This document shows, in pieces, positions 8,689 to 17,923 of a stretch of DNA of 64,000 nucleotides. Position 1 is the stretch's first letter. Every line of letters begins with the position of its first letter. The notes under the pieces were generated by a model. That model saw nothing but the letters and a program-made list of their open reading frames with translations. It had not been told where the DNA came from and searched no databases. Where the stretch lies: contig NZ_FPEJ01000005.1 in NCBI RefSeq assembly GCF_900117445.1, positions 62,001 through 126,000 of the forward strand, read 5' to 3'. Source of the stretch: Hyphomicrobium sp. NDB2Meth4 (lineage in GTDB: Bacteria; Pseudomonadota; Alphaproteobacteria; Rhizobiales; Hyphomicrobiaceae). Position numbers and translations under genes: made by a program.

Positions 8689-9735
8689 ATGACGTCCGAC
8701 AACGACATCCGCCGCCCGCGTGCATTCTCGCCCGACGACCCGGCCTTGCGCGCCGCCGCCGCCGAGCCGCCGCGCGCGCCTCCGGTAACCGAAACCGGAC
8801 CTCTTGCAGGCCGCCGCCGGCGCCAGGCACAGCGCACCACGGTGCGTCCGACCGCCGGCGATCTTTCCCGCGGTATCCGTTGGGGCGCCATGCTTCTGTC
8901 CGGCCTCGCCGGACTTCTCGCGCTCGCCACCGTTACCTGGTTCACCCGCTACGTGGAAGTCGCGCTCGATCGCCAGGATTGGGTGGGCTGGCTCGCCTTC
9001 GCGCTGCTTTGCCTCGTCGGCCTTTCGACCCTCGTTCTGATCTTCCGCGAGATCTACGGCCTGTTCCGCCTCGCCCGCCTCGGCGCGTTACGCCAGGAGG
9101 TGTCGCACGCCATCGACACCGGCGATATGCAGAGCGAGCGCCGCGCGCTGCGCGATCTCAAGAGAATTCTCGCCGGCCGACCCGACTTGCAGTGGCAGCT
9201 TGCGCGCTTCTCCGAGCACGAGCGAGCCGTCCTTGATCCGGGCGAGTTGCTTTCCCTTGCCGATCGCGAGTTGATCATGCCGCTCGACCAGGAAGCGCGC
9301 CGCACTGTTCTCGCAGCAGCCAAGCGCATCGGCATGGTCACGGCCATCAGCCCGATGCCGTGGATCGCCATGCTCTACGTTCTGATCGAAAACCTGCGCA
9401 TGCTGCGCACTATCGCCGGGTTGTACGGCGGACGCCCGGGACCGCTTGGCGCACTGCGGCTCGGCCGGCTCGTCGTCGGACATATCCTGGCGACCGGCGG
9501 CGTTGCTCTGACCGACGATCTGCTCGGTCAATTCCTCGGCCAGGACTTGCTGCGCAGGCTGTCTCGGCGACTGGGCGAAGGTGCCTTCAACGGCGCACTG
9601 ACCGCACGAGTCGGGGCCGCCGCCGTAGAAGTGTGCCGCCCGCTGCCATTCATCAGCGCGCCGCCCGTGCGCGCCCGCGACATGCTCGCCGAAGCCTTCC
9701 GCCGCAACGCGACATCCACCCCTGACGCAAGCTGA
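8689..9735 (+). CDS. ycjF: YcjF-like membrane protein (DUF697/TIGR01620)
   Basis: Inner-membrane protein of 348 residues. An Arg/Pro-rich cytoplasmic N-terminus is followed by two transmembrane helices (about residues 62-85 and 98-120, GWLAFALLCLVGLSTLVLIF), then a soluble DUF697 region containing SPMPWIAMLYVLIENLRMLRTIAGLYGGRPG. YcjF is a standard neighbour of YcjX, and the two are probably one operon. Function is inferred from the Psp association; biochemistry is unknown. Confidence 0.87.
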   Translation: MTSDNDIRRPRAFSPDDPALRAAAAEPPRAPPVTETGPLAGRRRRQAQRTTVRPTAGDLSRGIRWGAMLLSGLAGLLALATVTWFTRYVEVALDRQDWVGWLAFALLCLVGLSTLVLIFREIYGLFRLARLGALRQEVSHAIDTGDMQSERRALRDLKRILAGRPDLQWQLARFSEHERAVLDPGELLSLADRELIMPLDQEARRTVLAAAKRIGMVTAISPMPWIAMLYVLIENLRMLRTIAGLYGGRPGPLGALRLGRLVVGHILATGGVALTDDLLGQFLGQDLLRRLSRRLGEGAFNGALTARVGAAAVEVCRPLPFISAPPVRARDMLAEAFRRNATSTPDAS

Positions 9736-9933
9736 AGCAATCCGTGGGTGTCGACCGCTCCGCCACTTGGCCGCGAAGCCGGCAAGGGCGCAAGGCGCCC
9801 CGGCGCGAGCGCCCCGATCGTCCGAGCGTCTACCAGCGAGGACGTGAATCGGCGGCGCAAAAATGCACGGCCATCGCCTCGTGAGACGTCGACGTCAGGC
9901 GAGCTCGCCGACGCTTGTGTCAGCTACGAAAAA

Positions 9934-11877
9934 TCAAGCCGCCCTGATTTCCACCACGTTGCTTGCTTCAAGCGAGCGCATTGCGATGTGGTCAGCCCAC
10001 TCGCCAGACGCCTTGCGCGCACTCTCGACGATCGCCGGCGGCGTGCGACCATCGCGGGTCGACAGCAGCAAACGCAGTGGCCGGGCTGCCGGACGCGACG
10101 TCAGCCAGCTCAGCGGCGCGGCCAGCACCAGGCCGATGATCACCGGCGCCATCCAGGCAAGGACCAAGGCCGACGCCTCATAGCAGGCAAAGCCCATCAC
10201 CACGCCGATCAGCATGTGCCAGCGATGATAGCGCACCGCATCCGAGAAGGTGATGCCGGCACCGTCGCGGCTCTGCGCACGCCAACCGGAATCGATGCCG
10301 AACAACACCTGAAACACCGCCGCCGTCTGCGTCACCATCAGGATCGGCGACAGCAGGATGGAGAACAGCGTCTCCGTGACGACACCCATAACCGCCCGCG
10401 CCGAGCCGTAGGTCTCACGCGCCTGATGCACGCGCTTCAGTTCGAGCGCGAGGCCCAGGAATTTCGGCATCAGCACGATCAGCATCGTGGCGAAGAACAA
10501 CCGCAGCGCCGCGCCCGGGTCCGTCACCGGCCACACGGGGAACAGCGTCTTCTCGTCGATGAAGTAGCTCGGGATCATCTGCTGGCCCTGCAAGGCCAGC
10601 ACGATGCCGACCACCAGCGACGAAGCCCACACCAGCGACATCAGATAGGATGTAGCACCCATCAAAAGGTGCAGTCGGCCCATCGTCGTGATGTTCGAGG
10701 TGAACACGATGCCGAGGTGCTGCAGGTTGCCCTGCGCCCAGCGCCGGTCGCGCGCCACCACGTCGGGAAGCGTCGGCGGCTGGCCTTCATACGAGCCCTC
10801 GACCGTCGGCACCATGTGCACGCCCCAGTCGGCACGCGCCAAAAGCACCGCTTCGACGAAGTCATGGCTCTGGATGTCTCCACCGAACGGCGCCTTGCCC
10901 GGCAACGACGGCAAGCCTGCCGCCGAAGCAAAGGCAATCGTGCGAATGATGGCGTTGTGGCCCCAGTAGTTGCCCTGGTCGCGATGCCAGAAGGCAAGAC
11001 CCGCAGCAACCAGTGGCCCATAAACATTCGACGCGAACTGCGTGAGGTACTGCAGCAGCGTCGTAGCGCCGGTCAGCCGAGGCACAGTCTGGATGAGACC
11101 CGCCGTCTGGTCGCGTTGCATCGCCAGCGCAAGCCGCACCAGCGTCGTCCCAGACATGACGCTGTCGCCGTCGAGAATAACGAAGTGCTCGTATGCGCCG
11201 CCGAAGCGCCGTACCCAATCCTTGATGTTGCCAGCCTTGCGCGCATGGTTCTCACGCCGCCGGCGATAATAAACAGGAATGATATCCTTCAGCCGGTGAC
11301 GCAGCGCACGGTAAGCGCTCTCTTCGGCAGCGCCGTCACGCTCATCACGGGTATCGGACAATATAAAGACATCGAACGCTGCGGCGCTGTCCATCGACTG
11401 CAGCTCGAGCGCAATCGCCTGCACCGTGCCGGCAATGCGCGCCGGATCCTCGTGATAGACGGGGAACAGCAACGCCGTACGCGTGCTCAGCGGAGAGCCG
11501 GGCTGCGGCAGATCGATGGTGTCGGCCTTCTCGCCTCCGAACAGGGGAATGAAGCCCAGCGCCGCGTTCAGCGAGCCAAGCGCGATCCACCCGAATGCGA
11601 TGGTCGAGAGAATGAGGAACAGGAACTGCAGCGGCGTCGCCTGCTCAACCGCCAGCACGCCATAGAGCTCGATGGCAAACGCCGCCGTAAGCAATGCAGC
11701 ACCGGTGAAGACCGCAGCGCGGGGCATCCAGTAGCCCGGCCGGCGGCGCGGCTTCGCACCGCGCGCCTTGAAGTCCTGATCAGGCATGTCGAGCGGCAAC
11801 TCCGCGGGCAGCAGCTCGGGGCTGCTCGCGTCGGGAATGCGACCGATTTTCTGGCCGGCCACAGTGATGTCGCTCAT
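9934..11877 (-). CDS. opgH: Glucans biosynthesis glucosyltransferase OpgH (MdoH)
   Basis: Inner-membrane family 2 glycosyltransferase that makes the beta-glucan backbone of osmoregulated periplasmic glucans from UDP-glucose. Visible features: two N-terminal transmembrane helices, a cytoplasmic GT2 domain with LFPVYHEDP, ILSDTRDE and ILDGDSVMSG, a family RDRRWAQGN motif, and several C-terminal membrane helices. The ATG at 11877 gives an ATGA overlap with opgG and has an AAGG site; an ATG four codons upstream lacks one. At about 647 residues it is shorter than E. coli OpgH (about 850), as in other alphaproteobacteria. Confidence 0.93.
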   Translation of the reverse strand: MSDITVAGQKIGRIPDASSPELLPAELPLDMPDQDFKARGAKPRRRPGYWMPRAAVFTGAALLTAAFAIELYGVLAVEQATPLQFLFLILSTIAFGWIALGSLNAALGFIPLFGGEKADTIDLPQPGSPLSTRTALLFPVYHEDPARIAGTVQAIALELQSMDSAAAFDVFILSDTRDERDGAAEESAYRALRHRLKDIIPVYYRRRRENHARKAGNIKDWVRRFGGAYEHFVILDGDSVMSGTTLVRLALAMQRDQTAGLIQTVPRLTGATTLLQYLTQFASNVYGPLVAAGLAFWHRDQGNYWGHNAIIRTIAFASAAGLPSLPGKAPFGGDIQSHDFVEAVLLARADWGVHMVPTVEGSYEGQPPTLPDVVARDRRWAQGNLQHLGIVFTSNITTMGRLHLLMGATSYLMSLVWASSLVVGIVLALQGQQMIPSYFIDEKTLFPVWPVTDPGAALRLFFATMLIVLMPKFLGLALELKRVHQARETYGSARAVMGVVTETLFSILLSPILMVTQTAAVFQVLFGIDSGWRAQSRDGAGITFSDAVRYHRWHMLIGVVMGFACYEASALVLAWMAPVIIGLVLAAPLSWLTSRPAARPLRLLLSTRDGRTPPAIVESARKASGEWADHIAMRSLEASNVVEIRAA

Positions 11878-13427
11878 GACCTTGTCCATCGATAGAGCCA
11901 GGTCTCGGAGATCTGCTGATCACCAAGCTTCAAAGCCAAACGAAGTTCGCAAAGATCGGTTCCGCCCGGATCGAGCTCGAAGCTCACGCGGACACCGTTC
12001 GCTTCCGGATTCTCGTGCACCGCGATGTCGGACACCGTGCCCGGGTTCGAGGTGACCACAGCAACCGGCAACTGACGCACCGGCGTCACCGCCGGTCCTG
12101 TGAAGTCGACAACGAATTTCGTAGTGCCGTCGCGCTTGCCGCGTCCGACACGAGTCGCCGCCGTCGAAGCGCCCGCCCAACCGATCGGCAGCGTCTCCGT
12201 CCAATACATGCGATAGGCGAACGAATAAGGCGCACCTGCTGCCGGGCCGGTTGCCGGCTTCCAGTACGCGGCGATGTTGTCGTGGATCTCGACCGTGGTC
12301 GGAATCTCGATCAGCTCGACATAGCCCGAACCCCACGTGCCCTTCGGCTCGATCCAAAGACTGGGGCGCTTCTCGTAGCGCGCTTCCAGGTCTTCATAGG
12401 AATGGAACGAGCGCGCCCGCTGGCACAGTCCAAAGCCCTTCACGTTCTTGTCGAGGAACGCGCTGATCTGCAGCGTGCGCGGATTGGTGAGCGGGCGCCA
12501 GATGCACTCGCTGTTGCCATTGAAGATGGCCAGTCCGTCGCTGTCGTGGACAGCCGGGCGGAAATCGTCATCGATGCGATGATGACCGGGACCGTGCAGG
12601 TACATGCTGGTAAGCGGCCCTAAGCCGACATGGGTGAGCGCACGACGGGGATAGAGTGTCGCCTCCACTTCCACAGTGGTGGCTTCGCCGGGCTCGACAA
12701 CAAATCGGTACGCACCCGTTGTCGACACGCTATCGAGAAGTGCGTGAATAACGATTGAACGGGAACCCTGTGCAGGCTTCTCGACCCAGAAAGCTCGAAA
12801 AAGCGGAAATTCCTCGCCACCGGCCCGCGCTGTGTTGATCGCGAGACCGCGCGCCGACAACCCATAGAGCTGCCCGCGGCCCACCGCACGAAAATAGCTG
12901 GCGCCCTGGAAGACGATGTACTCGTCGTAATAATCCGGGCGATTGATCGGACCGTGCACGCGGAAACCGGAGAAGCCATACGGCGCGCCGGGCCCCGCAT
13001 CCTTGATGAGCGGTCCGATCGAAAACAGGTTTCCGTCCGCCTTGAGACGCTTCGCCGAAGCGCCGTCGACCAGCCAGATCTCCACCGGCGTATTATAGAG
13101 CCAGCCCACCGGCAGCAGCTGCAGCTCGAAATCGATCTTGTCGCCGCGCCAGATTGCCTGATCCGTACGGAAGCGCACGTCGCGGAACTGATCGTAGGAC
13201 AGCTGCTTGAACGAGTCGGGCAGCGTCAGCTCGGGAGGAACGAAGTCGCTCTCCGAAAGCTGCTGCGCAAGGTTCTGCACAAGCATCGGATTGAAAGCGG
13301 TTGCCGCATCCGTCACCGGTTCGGCAAGCGCACGGGCGACCATGTCCGTTCGCATGCCTAATCCCAGCATCGCGAAGGCACCCGCCGTCATCAGGACCGA
13401 TCGCCGGTCCAACCGCGTCGCATCCAT
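11874..13427 (-). CDS. opgG: Periplasmic glucan biosynthesis protein OpgG/OpgD
   Basis: Periplasmic protein needed for branching or release of osmoregulated glucans, encoded directly before opgH and coupled to it by a 4-base overlap. Of 517 residues, the N-terminus MDATRLDRRSVLMTAGAFAM looks like a twin-arginine signal, a feature of OpgD rather than the Sec-exported OpgG of E. coli; operon position instead fits OpgG. The body shows the family sequence FRTDQAIWRGDKIDFELQLL and a C-terminal Ig-like region. Family assignment is firm; G versus D subtype is open. Confidence 0.92.
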   Translation of the reverse strand: MDATRLDRRSVLMTAGAFAMLGLGMRTDMVARALAEPVTDAATAFNPMLVQNLAQQLSESDFVPPELTLPDSFKQLSYDQFRDVRFRTDQAIWRGDKIDFELQLLPVGWLYNTPVEIWLVDGASAKRLKADGNLFSIGPLIKDAGPGAPYGFSGFRVHGPINRPDYYDEYIVFQGASYFRAVGRGQLYGLSARGLAINTARAGGEEFPLFRAFWVEKPAQGSRSIVIHALLDSVSTTGAYRFVVEPGEATTVEVEATLYPRRALTHVGLGPLTSMYLHGPGHHRIDDDFRPAVHDSDGLAIFNGNSECIWRPLTNPRTLQISAFLDKNVKGFGLCQRARSFHSYEDLEARYEKRPSLWIEPKGTWGSGYVELIEIPTTVEIHDNIAAYWKPATGPAAGAPYSFAYRMYWTETLPIGWAGASTAATRVGRGKRDGTTKFVVDFTGPAVTPVRQLPVAVVTSNPGTVSDIAVHENPEANGVRVSFELDPGGTDLCELRLALKLGDQQISETWLYRWTRS

Positions 13428-14280
13428 TTATCTTCTTCTGCTTTCCGTGCCGTTTGGGCGCCCCTCGTCGGCGTTGGATACGCGCACTTGACATGCTCCT
13501 CTGCCGAAACCTCGCCCCAAGAACATCACTCCTTGGCGCGAGCCTTCTTTGCAGCGGATTAACAGCCCTGTACGAGGTTTCCTTCCGACAGTCTTTCGAC
13601 CGGCGCGCCGCCCCGCATGACAATCATGCTTCGTCCCCCGGAGGCGAGCGTCTCGATCGATTGGCGCCGCGTATTGCGCTGCAACAGAATAATGTAGCCC
13701 CGTGATTTGGGCAAGCGAATGACAGTTAAAGGAAGAATATAAGATTGAGGCTCGGGTGCGTTGCCGCAGCCACCCGCCGCTGCCGGGCGCCTCATCAAAG
13801 GCGCACCTATTCATTTGAAGAGCCGACAACGCGCCATACTCTCCTATTATAGAACCTTCAGGGCTCGCGGCGCTCAGCCGGACCAACGTAAGGCAAGTTA
13901 CCGACCCAACCCGAACGGCGATTTCGACCCCGACGCCAGCGGCCGAACCCGAGAACGGCCCGCACCCAACCTGTCCACTTTGGGGATAAACGACACCCTA
14001 GAGCACGGCGAAAAATGGGAAATTGCGTGGGGACACAGACGTTTGTGGCCAAAATGCGTAACGTGGCCATCGAGACACAAGCCCTCTGGATTCCGCGGGA
14101 TTGGGCACCCCGCCTGTTTCCTGGGCAATCAATCTCTGCTTAATCTTTCTCCCCGAGCGGTGATTCGGTCTCGCGACCGCCGCGGTGAGAATGAATAAGA
14201 GGTTGCGTCGAGTTTCGTAGGGAGTAGGCGGCACTTGTGCGTGGCGTCGCCGGATAAAGTAAGCAGACGGGAGTAGGTCA
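13428..14280. other. Long intergenic region before porin 1, no convincing gene
   Basis: About 850 bases between the divergent opgG and porin genes. Open frames here lack good ribosome sites and recognisable sequence; the best, on the minus strand at about 13559-13795, was not accepted. The segment is less GC-rich than its surroundings around 13680-13860 (for example TATTATAGAA near 13850), which suits promoters and a long porin leader. An ACGGGAG-like ribosome site stands just before the porin ATG. Confidence 0.5.
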
Positions 14281-15519
14281 ATGAAAAAGTATAGTTTGGG
14301 TGCCCTCGTGGCAGCAGGCCTGCTGGCTGGCGGTCTTTCCGCTGGTAGCGCCTCGGCCGCGGATTTGGGGGGCAACTGCTGCGCCGATCTTGAGGAGCGC
14401 ATTGCAGAGCTTGAGGCCACCACCGCTCGCAAGGGCAACCGCAAGGTCTCTCTGACGATTTCGGGCTGGGTCGCCCAGCAGGTCGTCGGTTGGGATGACG
14501 GCTACGAGTCGAACGTCTACGTCGGCGACATCGGCGGCACGCTGTCCTCGCACTTCAAGTTCACCGGCCAGGCCACGATCTCTCCGGGCTGGTATGCCGG
14601 TTACGTCCTCCACATCGAGGCTCGCAACAAGAACTCGCTCGGCATCAGCCAGGATTGGTCGAAGGACCCGTCCGGTACGGATGGCATCGGCCTCCTGCAG
14701 TCGTTCTGGTTCATCAAGAGCGACAATCTCGGCAAGGTCAGCGTCGGTCTTCAGTCGCAGGCTTCCGACAACACCGCCATCCTCGTTGACGGTTCGGGCT
14801 CGCTCGTTCCCGCCAACTGGGTCGCGTTCGACTACAACAGCTTCTACATCCGTCAGTCGAACGGCACTCTGACGGGCACCAAGTGGGGCTCCACGGGTGG
14901 CTGCGTCGGCGGCGGCGCTCTCGGCGACTGCAACGGCTGGACGCAGAACGTCGTTCGTTACGACTCGCCGACCTTCGGTGGCTTCTCCGTGTCGGCCTCT
15001 TGGGGCGAAGACGACATGTGGGACGTCGCCGCTCGCTACGCGGGTGAGCACGCCGGCTTCAAGTTCGCCGCTGCTGCTGCCTACAACGAGAACAGCAGCG
15101 AGAACTGGCTCCCGGCCGCTCGTATCGGTGACACCTTCCAGTACTTCCAGGTCGGTGCCTACCTCGAGCACGTTCCGACTGGCCTGTTCGTCTACGGCGC
15201 TTACGGCAACTCTCAGTATGACCTCGCCACCGGCGACTCCGACACGTACTACGTGAAGGCTGGTCTGCGTGAGCGTTGGACCCCGCTGGGCCACACGGTT
15301 CTCTACGGCGAGTACGAGAACAACGAGGCAAGCGGCGCCTTCGCGAACATCGGCTCCGACACCGAGTTCAACCTCTGGGGTCTGGGTGTTGTCCAGGAGA
15401 TCGACGCTGCTGCTATGTCGCTCTGGGTGTCCTACCGTCACCTCGACTACAGCAACGACACGGCTACCAGCTACGAAGACTTCCAGTACATCAAGGCTGG
15501 CGCGCTCATCAACTTCTGA
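14281..15519 (+). CDS. Alphaproteobacterial porin (Porin_2-like), copy 1
   Basis: Outer-membrane general porin of 412 residues. The signal peptide ends GSASAADLGG. The mature N-terminus has an unusual Cys-Cys pair (residues 33-34) and a short coiled-coil-like helix (DLEERIAELEATTARKGNRK), followed by an amphipathic beta-barrel ending in the sorting sequence GALINF with terminal Phe. A second cysteine pair eight residues apart lies in a glycine-rich loop (near codon 210). The codon use is strongly biased toward a restricted set, as in highly expressed genes. The gene at 16260 is a paralogue, nearly identical over the first 65 residues. Confidence 0.93.
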   Translation: MKKYSLGALVAAGLLAGGLSAGSASAADLGGNCCADLEERIAELEATTARKGNRKVSLTISGWVAQQVVGWDDGYESNVYVGDIGGTLSSHFKFTGQATISPGWYAGYVLHIEARNKNSLGISQDWSKDPSGTDGIGLLQSFWFIKSDNLGKVSVGLQSQASDNTAILVDGSGSLVPANWVAFDYNSFYIRQSNGTLTGTKWGSTGGCVGGGALGDCNGWTQNVVRYDSPTFGGFSVSASWGEDDMWDVAARYAGEHAGFKFAAAAAYNENSSENWLPAARIGDTFQYFQVGAYLEHVPTGLFVYGAYGNSQYDLATGDSDTYYVKAGLRERWTPLGHTVLYGEYENNEASGAFANIGSDTEFNLWGLGVVQEIDAAAMSLWVSYRHLDYSNDTATSYEDFQYIKAGALINF

Positions 15520-15549
15520 TCTGAGCACCACGTCCTACATAAGATAGCG

Positions 15550-15581
15550 GAAGCCGCCCCTCGGGGCGGCTTCTTGCTTTT
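15550..15581 (+). terminator. Rho-independent terminator of porin 1
   Basis: Perfect 10-bp stem GAAGCCGCCC (15550-15559) / GGGCGGCTTC (15564-15573) with a CTCG loop, followed by the T-rich TTGCTTTT. It lies 31 bases after the porin stop codon and should isolate this transcript from the second porin gene. Confidence 0.93.
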
Positions 15582-16259
15582 GAGCCCCGGCAGACCCGTT
15601 TAGCAAAATGGCGGGCGCCCTCGAGCTGCCGCTCTGGAACCAGCATTCTTGCGGCGCGAAGCCCAAGCCTCCCGTTCTGGAAGCTGTCTTCATTATTGCG
15701 CCGCAGCGCGGCTGCCGCGCCAACCTGCCTCCAGGGCCAGGCCAGAAGTCTGCCCCACCGACACCAGCGCCGCTCGCTCCCAAAGCGAACAATGCGCCGG
15801 TGGCTAGCCCCCAGCTTGGCTTATCCACAGACCATCCCCAGCGAAAATCCGCCCCGAAGCAGGCCGGACTTGCTCGCGCCTAGCGAAACCTGATGCTGGC
15901 AAACCGGTGCTGGGATTCTTGTTTGTGGCGCCCACTCACCGCCGAACGGTAAGCCGTTGCGTTGCAGGACCCTTTCAATGGCCTTCGCAACTCACCGCGC
16001 CCAACTTCCGGCCTCTACACGAAGCCTCTTACGAACCCGTTACCGTAATGACTCTCGTTGCCCCTTCGCCACACTCGTGGATTCGTCACCACCAATTCGC
16101 CACTGCCTAATTGTTGCACTCCGGCGAATCACAGCAGTGTCCCCCCTGGCACGCAGCGATACCTGAGGGAAATCGCACTGCGCATTGCTAAGGCGGTTTC
16201 TTGTCTCGCGTAGAACCAGTTCAGCGTCCGCCATCAGCTGAGATGAAGACGGGAGACTA
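15582..16259. other. Intergenic region between the two porin genes, no gene found
   Basis: Roughly 680 bases follow the first porin terminator. Open frames here are short and featureless. A single consensus DnaA box TTATCCACA occurs at 15821-15829, without clustering that would suggest an origin. The last 150 bases must contain the promoter and leader of porin 2; a GACGGGAG ribosome site just ahead of the ATG resembles that of porin 1. Confidence 0.5.
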
Positions 16260-17720
16260 ATGATGAATAAATTCAGCCTTAGCGCCCTGGTGGCAGCGGG
16301 CCTGCTGGCGGGCGGTCTCTCCGCCGGCAGCGCGTCTGCAGCCGACCTTGGGGGCAACTGCTGCGCCGATCTCGAAGAGCGCATTGCCGAGCTCGAAGCA
16401 ACGACAGCCCGTAAGGGCAACCGGAAGGTTTCGCTGACCATTTCCGGTTGGGTCGGCGAGCAGGTCATGTGGTGGGATGACGGCGGTGAGCAGAACGTCT
16501 ACGTGACGGGCCTCGGCTCCACGCTTGCTTCGCACTTCAAGTTCACCGGTCAGGCCACGATCTCTCCAGGCTGGTCTGCTGGTTACGTGATCCACGTCGA
16601 AGCGATGGACAGCGACTCGCTCACCATCAACCAGTACTCGCAGCACAATCCGTCGGCGCTCCAGCCGAACAACCTTTCGTCGGGTGCCTACTCGGTTCAG
16701 CTCCTCCAGTCCTACTGGTTCTTGAAGAGCGACCATCTCGGCAAGATCGGCGTCGGTCTCCAGTCGTCCGCTTCGGATAACGCTGCAATCCTCGTTGACG
16801 GTTCGGGCTCGCTCGTTCCTGCCAACTGGGTGATGTTCGACTACAACGGCTTTGCTCTCCGCAACAGCACCAGCGGCGCTCTGACCCAGTTCAACTGGCA
16901 GCAGTTCGGTGGCTTCTGCTACGGCGGTGGCGGTGCAGGCGGTGACTGCTTCGGCGCTCCGCGTGACTCGGTCCGTTACGACTCTCCAACCTTCGCCGGG
17001 TTCTCGTTCTCGGCCGCTTGGGGCGAAGACGACTTCTGGGACGTCGCGGCTCGCTACTCGGGTGAATTCAACGGCTTCAAGCTTGCTGCTGCCGCTGCCT
17101 ACACCCAGTTCAGCCAGGACTTCTTCACGGAGCCGGGCATCACCAACACGGGCGTCGCGATCAACGACGTCGGCAACATCGCCGCCATCGTTCCGACTAG
17201 CGCCCAGTATGACAACCGTTGGGTCGATTACTTCCAGCTCGGTGCTTACGTCGAGCACGTGCCGACCGGCCTCTGGCTGTATGGCGCCTACGGTCACATC
17301 GACCCGAACGGCGTAACCGCGGCCACGGTCATCACGGATGCTGACGGCAACATCACCAACACGTTCGCTGGCGGCCTCAACCGTGCATCGGGCGACACCT
17401 ACTACATCAAGGGTGGTCTGCGTGAGCGTTGGACGCCACTGGGTCATACGGTTCTCTACGGCGAGTACGAGAAGTTCTCGAACTCTAACCCGGATACCTT
17501 CGTTGACCTCGGCATCTCTGCCAGCACGCAGCTCTGGGGTCTTGGTGTGGTTCAGGAAATCGACGCTGCTGCGATGTCTCTGTGGCTCTCCTACCGCCAC
17601 GTCAGCGCCGACATCTCCGGCGTTGGCTGCACCAACGGCAACGCGGCTCTCGTTGGCCTCGGTGGCTGCTCGGTTGAAGACTTCGACTACATCAAGGGCG
17701 GCGCTCTGATCAACTTCTGA
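16260..17720 (+). CDS. Alphaproteobacterial porin (Porin_2-like), copy 2
   Basis: Second outer-membrane porin, 486 residues, with the same signal peptide, Cys-Cys pair and short helix as copy 1, and the same C-terminal GALINF. It is about 70 residues longer because of expanded surface loops, including a segment with extra Asn/Thr around codons 290-375 and a cysteine-containing loop near the end. Two adjacent ATG codons (16260 and 16263) are possible starts. Synonymous differences from copy 1 are numerous even where the protein is identical, so the duplication is not recent. Confidence 0.93.
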   Translation: MMNKFSLSALVAAGLLAGGLSAGSASAADLGGNCCADLEERIAELEATTARKGNRKVSLTISGWVGEQVMWWDDGGEQNVYVTGLGSTLASHFKFTGQATISPGWSAGYVIHVEAMDSDSLTINQYSQHNPSALQPNNLSSGAYSVQLLQSYWFLKSDHLGKIGVGLQSSASDNAAILVDGSGSLVPANWVMFDYNGFALRNSTSGALTQFNWQQFGGFCYGGGGAGGDCFGAPRDSVRYDSPTFAGFSFSAAWGEDDFWDVAARYSGEFNGFKLAAAAAYTQFSQDFFTEPGITNTGVAINDVGNIAAIVPTSAQYDNRWVDYFQLGAYVEHVPTGLWLYGAYGHIDPNGVTAATVITDADGNITNTFAGGLNRASGDTYYIKGGLRERWTPLGHTVLYGEYEKFSNSNPDTFVDLGISASTQLWGLGVVQEIDAAAMSLWLSYRHVSADISGVGCTNGNAALVGLGGCSVEDFDYIKGGALINF

Positions 17721-17751
17721 TCGCCTCTCTTCTATCTCTCTCAGTTACTTG

Positions 17752-17782
17752 AACCGCCCTGGCTCGCCAGGGCGGTTTTTTT
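17752..17782 (+). terminator. Rho-independent terminator of porin 2
   Basis: 11-bp perfect stem AACCGCCCTGG (17752-17762) / CCAGGGCGGTT (17767-17777) with a CTCG loop, running into a seven-base T run. The loop sequence is the same as in the terminator of porin 1, so the terminator may have been duplicated with the gene. Confidence 0.95.
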
Positions 17783-17923
17783 ATCTGCGTACGCGATCCA
17801 TGCAGCTCTGCATCACTTTTGCTCTCTGCACAGGGATTGCTGCGGATCACCACCCGAGCGCTGAAGCGACTCAGTTCGCGTGTTAGCCACGAATGAAATG
17901 ACCGTCGAAGGTAGACGCGCTTC

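Noticed and set aside
9748-11895. Long open frame on the plus strand (over 700 codons) opposite opgH
   Set aside because: Its sequence is the Arg/His/Gln-rich pattern of a GC-rich antisense frame, without domains, and opgH on the other strand has complete family motifs.
13559-13795. Minus-strand frame of about 78 codons between opgG and porin 1
   Set aside because: It has only a weak AGGTG site and no recognisable features, and it may lie in promoter or leader sequence. Not excluded, but not supported.
15821-15829. Consensus DnaA box TTATCCACA between the porin genes
   Set aside because: A single copy without an AT-rich unwinding region, parAB, hemE or dnaA nearby does not support a replication origin.
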